A stretch of DNA of 64,000 nucleotides from JBFLVU01 sp964589625 (GTDB taxonomy: Bacteria > Acidobacteriota > UBA4820 > DSQY01). Shown here piece by piece: positions 52,010 through 59,395 of this stretch. A model generated the notes under the pieces. It made no database searches. It was not told where the DNA came from and saw only the letters and a program-made list of their open reading frames with translations. The stretch is from positions 1 to 64,000 of the forward strand of contig CAZPSH010000011.1 in NCBI GenBank assembly GCA_964589625.1, written 5' to 3'. Position numbers and translations under genes: made by a program. Positions within the stretch are counted from its first letter, which is position 1; each line of letters starts with the position of its first letter.

Positions 52010-52993
52010 GTGAGGCTTCAAGGGATCTGCCTGGGACTTCTCATCTGCCTTGCCCCCTCAGCCGCAGGGGACCCGGCCCGAAGGGAGGCCTTTTTTCCCT
52101 CGCGGTTTCAGAGAGGCGAGGCGGGGGCCCGCAAGGCTTGGCCGGCCTTGGACCCATCTCGCTTGAAGCTCCGCTCCGAGAGCGCCCTCGTGGCCGACTC
52201 GGCCACGGGCCGCATCCTTTTTGAAAAGGAGGCGGACCGGGTGCGGCCCGTGGCTTCCTTGACCAAGATCATGACCGCCATAGTCCTTCTCGATTCCCAC
52301 CTTTCCCTCGCGGAGCCGATCCTCATCGAGGAGGCCGACGTGGACCGGCTCAAGCAGTCCGCCTCCCACCTGCCGGTGGGGTGGGCCCTCACGCGGGGCG
52401 AACTCCTGCGCATCGCCCTCACGGCCTCCGACAACCGCGCCGCCCACGCGCTGGCGAGGACCTACCCGGGGGGCGCGGCGGCGTTTGTGACAGCCATGAA
52501 CCGGAAGGCCGCCGAACTCCGCATGGAGGACACCCAGTACGTAGATCCGACGGGCCTCGACCCGCGCAACGTGTCCACGGCGAGGGACCTGCTGCGGCTG
52601 GCCCAGGCGGCTTACCGGTACGGGAGCCTGTGCGACATGTCCACGGCCCCCCAGTTGGAGGTGATCTCCCGAGTCTCCGGGAGGGTCCGCTCCTTCGGCA
52701 ACTCCAACGGCCTGATTCACGACGGGACGTGGTCCATCGGGCTGACGAAGACGGGGTACATCGCCGAATCGGGCTACTGTCTCCTGATGAGGACCCGGAT
52801 CGGAGACCGCCCCTTCACCTTCGTCTTTCTCGGGGCGGCCGGAAAGGACTCGCGGCTCGGCGACGCGCGCCGGACCCGGTCCTGGCTCCTGGGCGACGGC
52901 GGTGTGGCCGGTGACCGGGGGGCGTTCGCGGGCGGACAGGGAGGCCCCGCCGGGAAGATCCCGGATTCAGAGGGTCTGCCCGTGAGGGGTTGA
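52010..52993 (+). CDS. D-alanyl-D-alanine carboxypeptidase (peptidase S11)
   Basis: 327 residues from a GTG start with a signal peptide (about 1-20). Active-site motifs: SxxK at Ser83-Leu-Thr-Lys86 (VASLTKIM), SDN at 140-142, and KTG at Lys247 (LTKTGYI). It lacks an obvious C-terminal amphipathic anchor; the tail is Gly-rich. It trims the terminal D-Ala of peptidoglycan stem peptides in the periplasm. It ends only three bases before the convergent selD stop. Confidence 0.93.
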   Translation: MRLQGICLGLLICLAPSAAGDPARREAFFPSRFQRGEAGARKAWPALDPSRLKLRSESALVADSATGRILFEKEADRVRPVASLTKIMTAIVLLDSHLSLAEPILIEEADVDRLKQSASHLPVGWALTRGELLRIALTASDNRAAHALARTYPGGAAAFVTAMNRKAAELRMEDTQYVDPTGLDPRNVSTARDLLRLAQAAYRYGSLCDMSTAPQLEVISRVSGRVRSFGNSNGLIHDGTWSIGLTKTGYIAESGYCLLMRTRIGDRPFTFVFLGAAGKDSRLGDARRTRSWLLGDGGVAGDRGAFAGGQGGPAGKIPDSEGLPVRG

Positions 52994-52996
52994 ATC

Positions 52997-54046
52997 CTAT
53001 TCCAGAAGAATCCGAAGGGGGCCTTCTTCGAAGCGCCCCACCCTCCACCACGACTGCCCCCTGGATTCGCACTCCGACTCGAAGGTTGCCCGCCGCTCCG
53101 GAGACACGGCGAGCAGGAGGCCTCCGGACGTCTGGGCATCGGCGGCCATGAGAACCTGGTGGGGTCCCAGGCGGCCGGATCGTTCCAGGAAGGGGGATGC
53201 CATCGCCAGGTTGGCCCGGGTGCCGCCGGGGATGTTGTCCTTGCGGGCCTCGCGTTCCACGCCCTCGAAAAAGGGAAGGGCGTCGAAGGAGAGGCGGGCC
53301 GAGACCGCCGCCTCCCGGCACATTTCGAGCAGGTGGCCGAGAAGGCCGAATCCCGTGACGTCCGTGGCCCCCTGGACCTGTGCCGCGCGGGCGGCTTCCG
53401 AGGCCGAGCGGTTGAGTGCCGCCATGGAGGCCACCGCGGCTGCGTAGGCCTCTTCGGTGATGTCACCACCCTTGAAGGCCGTGGCCAGGATCCCGGTTCC
53501 GAGGCGCTTGGTCAGATAGAGGTCGTCTCCGGGTCGCGCCCCCCCCTTGCGAAGGAGATGGTCGGGGTGGGCCATGCCCAGGACGGCGAGCCCGTACTTT
53601 GGCTCGGGGTCGTCCACCGTGTGCCCCCCGACGATCAGGCAGCCCGCTTCCCGGGCCTTTTCCGCGCCTCCCCCGAGAATGGCGGCCATCTCCTCCAACC
53701 GGGTCTTTCTGCGCGCCGGAAAGTTGAGGAGGTTCAGGGCGAGTGTGGGGCTACCCCCCATGGCGTAGATGTCCGAGAAGGCGTTGGCGGCGGCGATCTG
53801 ACCGAAGAGGTGAGGATCATCCACCACGGGCGTGAAGTAGTCCGTCGTGAACAGCAGGACCCGATCCGCGTCCAGAAGGTACGCGGCGGCGTCCTCCACG
53901 TGCCCCGGGGGGGTGAGGAGCCTGGGGTCGGTCATGGGGCGCAGCCGGCGGAGAACCTCCGCCAGGTCCGTCGGACCGAGCTTGCAGGCTCAGCCGGCGC
54001 CGTGGCTGAGACCCGTCAAGCGGGGCTCGGGCTTTTCCTTCGCCAT
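52997..54046 (-). CDS. selD: Selenide, water dikinase (SelD) with in-frame TGA read as selenocysteine
   Basis: 349 residues if TGA 53990-53992 (residue 19) is decoded as Sec. It makes selenophosphate from selenide and ATP. The start is ATG 54046 with GGAG five bases upstream. The N-terminus reads LTGLSHGAG-Sec-ACKLGPTDL, exactly the SelD active-site loop where other species have Cys or Sec followed by a conserved Lys (Lys22 here). Past the TGA come DYFTPVVDDP, AANAFSDIYAMGG, GGHTVDD and GATDVTGFGLLGH. A reading that starts at ATG 53935 would lose the active site. The gene follows the PEGA/TPR gene by 23 bases. Confidence 0.93.
53965..53992 (-). promoter_or_regulatory. Sec codon and candidate bacterial SECIS hairpin in selD
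   Basis: On the selD strand, TGA is followed by 12 bases and then a perfect 5-bp stem GGTCC/GGACC (53977-53965) with a 3-base loop GAC that starts with G. The loop lies about 17 bases past the UGA. Bacterial SECIS elements are short hairpins at this kind of distance with G at the start of the loop. The stem is short, so the prediction is moderate. Confidence 0.6.
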
Positions 54047-54069
54047 CTCGTCTCCATGCGCGGTGCGCG

Positions 54070-56220
54070 TCAGTTGCGGGGTGCGGGGGCCGCCGGAGCC
54101 ACCGGCGGCGGGATTTGGCGTAGCAAGTCCTCGGCGAGCGGTTGAACCAGGATGTCCCCGAGACCGTCCAGCGAACCGCCTCGGTCGCTCGCCGCCGCGA
54201 GGAGAAAGGGCCTCGCTTCTTCCGTCCGATCGAGATGGAGGAGGGCCACCGCTCGGGCATAGGCCACGGCGGAGGTCCCCGGCGATCCCTCGGGAGATTC
54301 GGGGGAGCCTTCCAAGGATTCGAGAGCCTCGCTCGGCCGGCCCATGTTGAGGTGGGCGAAGGCGAGGTTGAGCCTGGCCGCCCTGGACTGGGCCGGATCC
54401 TCCGCGCTCAGTAGCGCCTGCCGGGAGAGGAGGCATCGCTTCCGAGCGCCCGGGCCATCGGGCACGACGCGGGTGAAGGAGGAGGGGACCACCCTCCAAG
54501 TCCTCTCCAGCCCCTCGTGGAGGAAGCGGATCTCCGGTTCCAGGGCTCGGGCGAGCAGGTCTCGAGCCTCCTGCGCCCCGGAGGTCACCGCGCCGTCCAC
54601 GCCGAGAAGGCCGTCACCCGGGGCGGGGCCCCCTCTGGGGGAAAGGTCCCGGAGAATGACGGGACCGCCACGCCCCGCGGCCTCGCCGACGGGAAGGATC
54701 CGGTCCGGGCTGAAGGACAGGACAGGCTCGTCCAGAAGTCTCAGTGCCTCCAGAGTTTCCTCCGGAGTGGCTCCGCGGCCCGTGAACTCGTCGAATCCGT
54801 TAAGGCCGGGGGCGAACAAGCGGAGGGAGAGGATCTTCTCTCCCGATTCGGGGTCCCGGTCCAGCCTGCCCACGACAAGTCCTTGACATCGGTACCGTTC
54901 GCACAGGAGGGCGGTGGTGGAGGCCCGAACCTCCGGGCTGACGCCGTGAACAAAGAACGTGTCGGGAAGGAGCGGGTCTTTCTCGTCGGAAGCCGGTGTC
55001 ACGTTAAAGAGCGCGAGGGACGTGACCTTCTCGTCGAGGAGACCGGACAGGTCCACCATTTCTTCGGGGGGGATCTCGTGCGTGCGCGTGAGGCCCGCCC
55101 ACACCAGCGTGGGCCGCAGGGTTGCGTCGAGGCGAAAGTCGGCCGATTCGGGTACCTGCAAGCGGGCGCGAAACTCCCCGACCCCCGGCTTCTGGACCAG
55201 GAATTCGTGCTCCCCGATGCAGAAGCCTCTCGTCTTTAAAGGGGTTGTACCCATCTCCAGCCCGTCTACCAGAACTTGCGCTCCGGCGGGGCGGGACGTT
55301 ACTTCGAGATCCACCGTCTTCTTTTCGAGAACCACGGTTTTGACGTACCCGGGAAGGTTTCTCTCGCGGTCCAGGACCACGTTCAGCAGGAACGTCTTTG
55401 GGGCGTAGCAGGGTTTGGAGAGGACCACCGTGTGTTCTCCGGGAGGCAGGTTCAACGCGGGGATGACGTAGACGGAAGAAGGGTCGGTCCGGATCGTCTT
55501 TGCGTAGTGGGCCCACTCGGGCTGAGTCGAGGCAGGGCGCTCCGCCCTGCCGACCACCTTCCCGTTCAAGCTCAATTGGACCCCCTGGGGTTGGGCGAAG
55601 ATGAAGATGGTCCGCGCATTCGGAACCAGCCTTACCGATACGGCCAGCCTGGAGCCGACGTCCACGTTGACTTCCCGTTCGGCGGCATCGTAGCCGGATC
55701 GGAGGAACCGGAACACGTGGAGACCTTTCAAAACGGGTATGGACCGGGCTGCGCCCGACCCGAGCGCCCTTCCATCCAGGAAGACTTGGCTGTCGGACGG
55801 ATCCACGTCCAGGTCCACCGTTCCCGTGAGGAGGTTTCGCGTCTCCTCGTAGAACCGGACGGCCTTCGGGGCTCGGCTCCGGGAGAAGGGGTAATCCGCA
55901 CGGAGTTGAATGAGCCGCGAGAAGTCTGCGCGGGCCTCGTCAAGCCTGCCGAGGTTGAAGAGGCACACGCCCCTGAGCTCCAGGGTTTTTTGAAGAAGGG
56001 CCTCGTCGGAGGGAGTGAGTCGCCCCGCCTCTTCCCACCGGGAAAGCGTCGCCTCCACGGGGACCAGCTCGCCGACGGCATCCCCGAACCGGAAGGCCTG
56101 AAAGGATTCCTCTGCTTTGACGAAGGCGTCCTGGAGGGTGCCGATTTCCTCCACCACCACTTGTCCGGGAAGGTCCAGCATCAGCAACAGAAAAGCCGCG
56201 GCGAGGAGGCGGGCCCTCAT
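54070..56220 (-). CDS. Secreted PEGA- and TPR-containing protein
   Basis: 716 residues with a signal peptide (about 1-20). Residues about 25-125 are helical and TPR-like (LRGVCLFNLGRLDEARADFSRLI). PEGA-type beta modules follow (DLDVDPSDSQVFLDGRALGSG near 135; ...VTSRPAGAQVLVDGLEMGTTPLK near 305). A short PDZ-like stretch (DLSPRGGPAPGDGLLGVDG) is near 530, and C-terminal TPR-like helices occupy 600-700. Function unknown. Its start overlaps the stop of the propeller gene (ATGA). With the kinase it forms a likely surface-signalling set (inference). Confidence 0.78.
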   Translation of the reverse strand: MRARLLAAAFLLLMLDLPGQVVVEEIGTLQDAFVKAEESFQAFRFGDAVGELVPVEATLSRWEEAGRLTPSDEALLQKTLELRGVCLFNLGRLDEARADFSRLIQLRADYPFSRSRAPKAVRFYEETRNLLTGTVDLDVDPSDSQVFLDGRALGSGAARSIPVLKGLHVFRFLRSGYDAAEREVNVDVGSRLAVSVRLVPNARTIFIFAQPQGVQLSLNGKVVGRAERPASTQPEWAHYAKTIRTDPSSVYVIPALNLPPGEHTVVLSKPCYAPKTFLLNVVLDRERNLPGYVKTVVLEKKTVDLEVTSRPAGAQVLVDGLEMGTTPLKTRGFCIGEHEFLVQKPGVGEFRARLQVPESADFRLDATLRPTLVWAGLTRTHEIPPEEMVDLSGLLDEKVTSLALFNVTPASDEKDPLLPDTFFVHGVSPEVRASTTALLCERYRCQGLVVGRLDRDPESGEKILSLRLFAPGLNGFDEFTGRGATPEETLEALRLLDEPVLSFSPDRILPVGEAAGRGGPVILRDLSPRGGPAPGDGLLGVDGAVTSGAQEARDLLARALEPEIRFLHEGLERTWRVVPSSFTRVVPDGPGARKRCLLSRQALLSAEDPAQSRAARLNLAFAHLNMGRPSEALESLEGSPESPEGSPGTSAVAYARAVALLHLDRTEEARPFLLAAASDRGGSLDGLGDILVQPLAEDLLRQIPPPVAPAAPAPRN

Positions 56221-57287
56221 GGCTCGATCCTCATCAAGCGGCCCTCCCGGTCGTCCACAATCAGCATCCCTTCAAGGCCGTCCCAACCGGCGCAGCGGAT
56301 CCGCGGCGAGTCCTCCACGGAGCTCCACAAGAGCCTCCCCCCGTGCGACAGCAGAAACAGGCGCTTCGCCCGTCCGTCGAATAGGAGGACATTCCCGGCG
56401 AAATCCACTTGAAAGTCCTTCAATCTTCGCAGATGAATTCCCTGGGAAACGGGATCGATGACCGACAGGGGGGACAGGTCGCCCCCGAACACATGGATTT
56501 GCCCCGAATCTTCGTCCGCCACGTAGATCCGCCCGGCCCAGTCGGCGCGGACCCGGAGCGGATCCCTCAAGGAGAGCCTGGCGCTTCCAAGGGCGACCCC
56601 CCGGGGGTCCACCTTGAAGAGCCGCTTGCCCCGGGAGTCCAAGAGGGCGAGGTTCCCCTCGGGGAGGGCCGCGGCCGAAGCGGGCTCGCCCAGAGGGAGG
56701 GCCAAGGAGATCATCCGATCCCCCCACAGGAGGGCCCCTCTGCCCAGCGCGATGGGTTTTCCCGCCCCGTCCACGCAAAGATCCAATCCGCCCGGGAAGG
56801 CTCTCGTGGAGGAGACTTTCCCCCCGGAACCCAAGCTTATAAAGGCGTCACGGCTCAGGAGGTAGGCTCCTCCCCCCGGCGCGGGGGCCACGGCGAGGGC
56901 CGACTTCAGCATCTTTGGGCTCAGCTCAACTGGGGGTAGGGGGTTGGCGGTGAAGGACGCGCGGCCGGCCAAGCCCATGGACCGGTCCAAGAGAATCCTC
57001 AGGCGCGCTCCGCGCGTCGGGTCCTCCCCGGGAAGGCGCGCCAGGAGGGCGGCAGCCTCCAGCGGTCGATCCATCGCCACGAGACACCGGGCCAGCACGT
57101 CGGCGTCTTCGCCCGAAGCGGCGCCCTGCTCGGGGTTGGACAGGAGAATCCGGTAGGCGCGGTCGGGCCGGCCTCCGAATAGGGCCGCCCGGGCGGCGGC
57201 GGTGGGTTCCCGAAGGGCCGGGGAGGCGGGATCCGGGGGGTAGGTCGGAACCGTGCCTCCCGTGAGGACCGAAAGGAGGGTGAGCAA
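56217..57287 (-). CDS. Secreted beta-propeller (NHL-like repeat) protein
   Basis: About 356 residues. No ATG fits; the best start is TTG 57287, eight bases after the kinase stop, giving a short hydrophobic leader (LLTLLSVLTGG). Residues about 30-100 look like TPR helices (RAALFGGRPDRAYRILLSNP, AMDRPLEAAALLARLPGED). The rest consists of repeated beta units such as GGAYLLSRDAFISLGSGG, NLALLDSRGKRLFKVDPRG, RIYVADEDSGQIHVFGGD and NVLLFDGRAKRLFLLS, as in NHL/SMP-30-like propellers. It is coupled to the PEGA/TPR gene. Exact start uncertain. Confidence 0.72.
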   Translation of the reverse strand: MLTLLSVLTGGTVPTYPPDPASPALREPTAAARAALFGGRPDRAYRILLSNPEQGAASGEDADVLARCLVAMDRPLEAAALLARLPGEDPTRGARLRILLDRSMGLAGRASFTANPLPPVELSPKMLKSALAVAPAPGGGAYLLSRDAFISLGSGGKVSSTRAFPGGLDLCVDGAGKPIALGRGALLWGDRMISLALPLGEPASAAALPEGNLALLDSRGKRLFKVDPRGVALGSARLSLRDPLRVRADWAGRIYVADEDSGQIHVFGGDLSPLSVIDPVSQGIHLRRLKDFQVDFAGNVLLFDGRAKRLFLLSHGGRLLWSSVEDSPRIRCAGWDGLEGMLIVDDREGRLMRIEP

Positions 57288-57294
57288 CGAGAGG

Positions 57295-59220
57295 CTAAGG
57301 AGCCTGGGCCCGGCCTGCGTCGAAGTCCACCACCCGGGTCTGGTCGCCGGGTTGGACGTTCCACGTGAAGGCCACCTTTCGCCCGTCGGACGCTGTGACC
57401 ACGAAGCGATGCGAGCCGACCGCGAGGGGCTGTCTCCCGATGAGGGGGAGGTCTTCGAAATACTCGCCATCCACCGCCACCTTGCCGTCCTCGACGGGCT
57501 TCCCATATAGGAACACCCGTCCGGTTCGAAACTCCGGGGTCCGAAGGGAGACCGTGGCCCCGGCTTCCACCACGACCCGCCGCTCGATGGAGCCACGAAG
57601 GGCGGGGTCCACGAACCTCAAAACGTGCTCGCCCGCCGGTAGGAGAAAAGTCTGTCCCGGACGGCCCAGCGGGCGGGTGTCTTCGAAAACAAGAATTTTA
57701 TCAGAGCCTCCCGTGACCCGCAACGAGCCCTTTTCGGGCTCCTTTTCCAGCGCCACGGAGAGGGAGGCCGCACCGGTCGAGGGATCCACGACGGCCCGGT
57801 GAGGCAAAGACCCCTCCAGCCGGAGCTCCAATTGGAAGGCCTCGCACCCCTCCCTAGGGAGTTCAGCCGGAGTCTTGAGTCCCGTGTCCACACCGTCCAC
57901 GAAAAGGGAGGCGCCCGGTGGAACGGAGTCAACCGGAAGCCGGAAGGGGCCCGGTGCCAACGGAATGGTCAGAAGGGTGACCGGGTGCGCGCCATCCAGT
58001 TCGGCCCGGCCGTACCGGCATCCCAGACGCGCCTCAACCATGTGGAGCGACCGGTCGTCGACGGCCAGGGTCACGGCGTCCACCGGCTGGCCGTCCAGGA
58101 AAAGCGATGCGCCCGGTGGATCCGTAACCACCGAAATCGCCAGGGGGAGTTTTTCGCTGCCCGCCCCGGAGGCCTGCCCCGGCGGATCGCCCGCACGGTC
58201 CTGGCGCAGGGCCGTGACTACCAGGGTGGCTGCCCCGGCGGCGATGAGGAGCCCTGCCCAGGCCCAGATCCGCCTGGAGAGACGGCCGGGACGCTTGCGT
58301 CGAATCCCAGCGGAGGGTGGAGGGGGAAGGATGCCCTCTCCAGAGGGAAAGGTCTCCTCCACGGCGCTCAGGGGTTGGTCCTCCCAGGTTCCCGTGTCGA
58401 GGAACTCCCCCAGGGCCTCCTGGAAGGCTTGGGCCGATGCAAACCGCTGGGAGGGGTCCTTGGCCAGGGCCTTGGCGAGAATGTGGTCCAGAGCCCGCGG
58501 AAGCCGCGGGCTCACTTCCGCCAGGGGCGCCGGCCGGTCGTTGAGGATCCTGTAGATCACGGTGGAAATCGAGTCGCCGGGGAAGGGCCTCTCCCCGGCG
58601 AGCAGTTCGTAAAGAACCACCCCCATGGAGAAGACGTCCGAGCGCCCGTCGAGAGGGCGGCCCTCGATCTGCTCCGGGGACATGTAGTGGGGGGTGCCCA
58701 CAACGAATCCCGCCTGCGTCAGGTGAGCGCCCGCCTCCCGGGCGACCCCGAAATCCATCACCTTCAGGGTCTCCTCGTCTTCGAGGACCATGAGGTTCGC
58801 CGGCTTGATGTCGCGATGGACGATGCCCCTCTTGTGGGCGTATTGGAGGGCCGCCAACCCCTGCATGACGAGCCTCGCGGCGCGCTCGGGGGCGAGCAGG
58901 GTCTTCTTGGAGCAGAAATCCTCCAAGAGTCGGCCCTGAACGTACTCCATGGCGATGTACAGGGTGCCCTTGTCGTCGAAGACGTCGAAGATCGTGACGA
59001 TGTTGGGGTGGAGAAGGCTACCGGCGGCGCGGGCCTCGCGCTGGAACCTCTCCCGGTTCTCGGCCACCTCCTGAGGGCGGGCGCCTTCGGCGGGGCGGAT
59101 GGTTTTGAGCGCCACGCGGCGTCCGATCTGAGGGTCGTAGGCGAGGTAGACCACGCCCATTGCCCCCTTGCCGATCACCTCCTGAACCTGGTATCGCCCG
59201 ACCTGGACCGATTCCTCCAT
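57295..59220 (-). CDS. Transmembrane Ser/Thr protein kinase with extracytoplasmic PEGA domains
   Basis: 641 residues. The cytoplasmic PknB-type kinase domain (1-275) has the Gly loop GKGAMGVVY (18-26), Lys39, the catalytic HRDIKPAN (135-142), DFG (157-159) and GTPHYMSPEQ. Pro/Arg-rich juxtamembrane part; one membrane helix about 319-337. The outer part has at least two PEGA modules (VTDPPGASLFLDGQPV near 365; VPPGASLFVDGVDTG near 430) and further beta segments. All kinase residues are intact. First gene of a minus-strand set with the propeller, PEGA/TPR and selD genes. Confidence 0.93.
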   Translation of the reverse strand: MEESVQVGRYQVQEVIGKGAMGVVYLAYDPQIGRRVALKTIRPAEGARPQEVAENRERFQREARAAGSLLHPNIVTIFDVFDDKGTLYIAMEYVQGRLLEDFCSKKTLLAPERAARLVMQGLAALQYAHKRGIVHRDIKPANLMVLEDEETLKVMDFGVAREAGAHLTQAGFVVGTPHYMSPEQIEGRPLDGRSDVFSMGVVLYELLAGERPFPGDSISTVIYRILNDRPAPLAEVSPRLPRALDHILAKALAKDPSQRFASAQAFQEALGEFLDTGTWEDQPLSAVEETFPSGEGILPPPPSAGIRRKRPGRLSRRIWAWAGLLIAAGAATLVVTALRQDRAGDPPGQASGAGSEKLPLAISVVTDPPGASLFLDGQPVDAVTLAVDDRSLHMVEARLGCRYGRAELDGAHPVTLLTIPLAPGPFRLPVDSVPPGASLFVDGVDTGLKTPAELPREGCEAFQLELRLEGSLPHRAVVDPSTGAASLSVALEKEPEKGSLRVTGGSDKILVFEDTRPLGRPGQTFLLPAGEHVLRFVDPALRGSIERRVVVEAGATVSLRTPEFRTGRVFLYGKPVEDGKVAVDGEYFEDLPLIGRQPLAVGSHRFVVTASDGRKVAFTWNVQPGDQTRVVDFDAGRAQAP

Positions 59221-59309
59221 GTTCGCCGCCTATGGGCGTATTCTGTCACAAGAGGACCCCGGCGGGGAAGCCCCCTCAGATGAAGTCTTCAAACGGTCTT
59301 CTTATAAAC

Positions 59310-59338
59310 TTGACATTATTATACTAAGAATATATAAT
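59310..59338 (+). promoter_or_regulatory. Perfect-consensus sigma70 promoter of clpB
   Basis: TTGACA (59310-59315), exactly 17 bases, TATAAT (59333-59338), in an AT-rich block of about 60 bases. The expected transcript start near 59345 leaves a leader of about 50 bases before the clpB ATG. No CIRCE or HAIR element was seen. Confidence 0.85.
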
Positions 59339-59356
59339 GTATACTAACTTAGATAT

Positions 59357-59381
59357 GAAGCCCCGAGAAGAGAGGGGCTTC
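59357..59381 (+). promoter_or_regulatory. Hairpin in the clpB 5' leader
   Basis: A perfect 8-bp stem GAAGCCCC/GGGGCTTC (59357-59364 with 59374-59381) with a purine-only 9-base loop GAGAAGAGA. It sits between the predicted transcript start and the ribosome-binding site (AAAGGAA, 59389-59395). It could modulate translation or stability; no known RNA-thermometer class is recognised. Confidence 0.6.
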
Positions 59382-59395
59382 TTGGAGAAAAGGAA

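Noticed and set aside
59221..59395. CIRCE or HAIR heat-shock operator before clpB
   Set aside because: Neither TTAGCACTC-N9-GAGTGCTAA nor CTTGAGT-N7-ACTCAAG is present; only the unrelated 8-bp hairpin was found.
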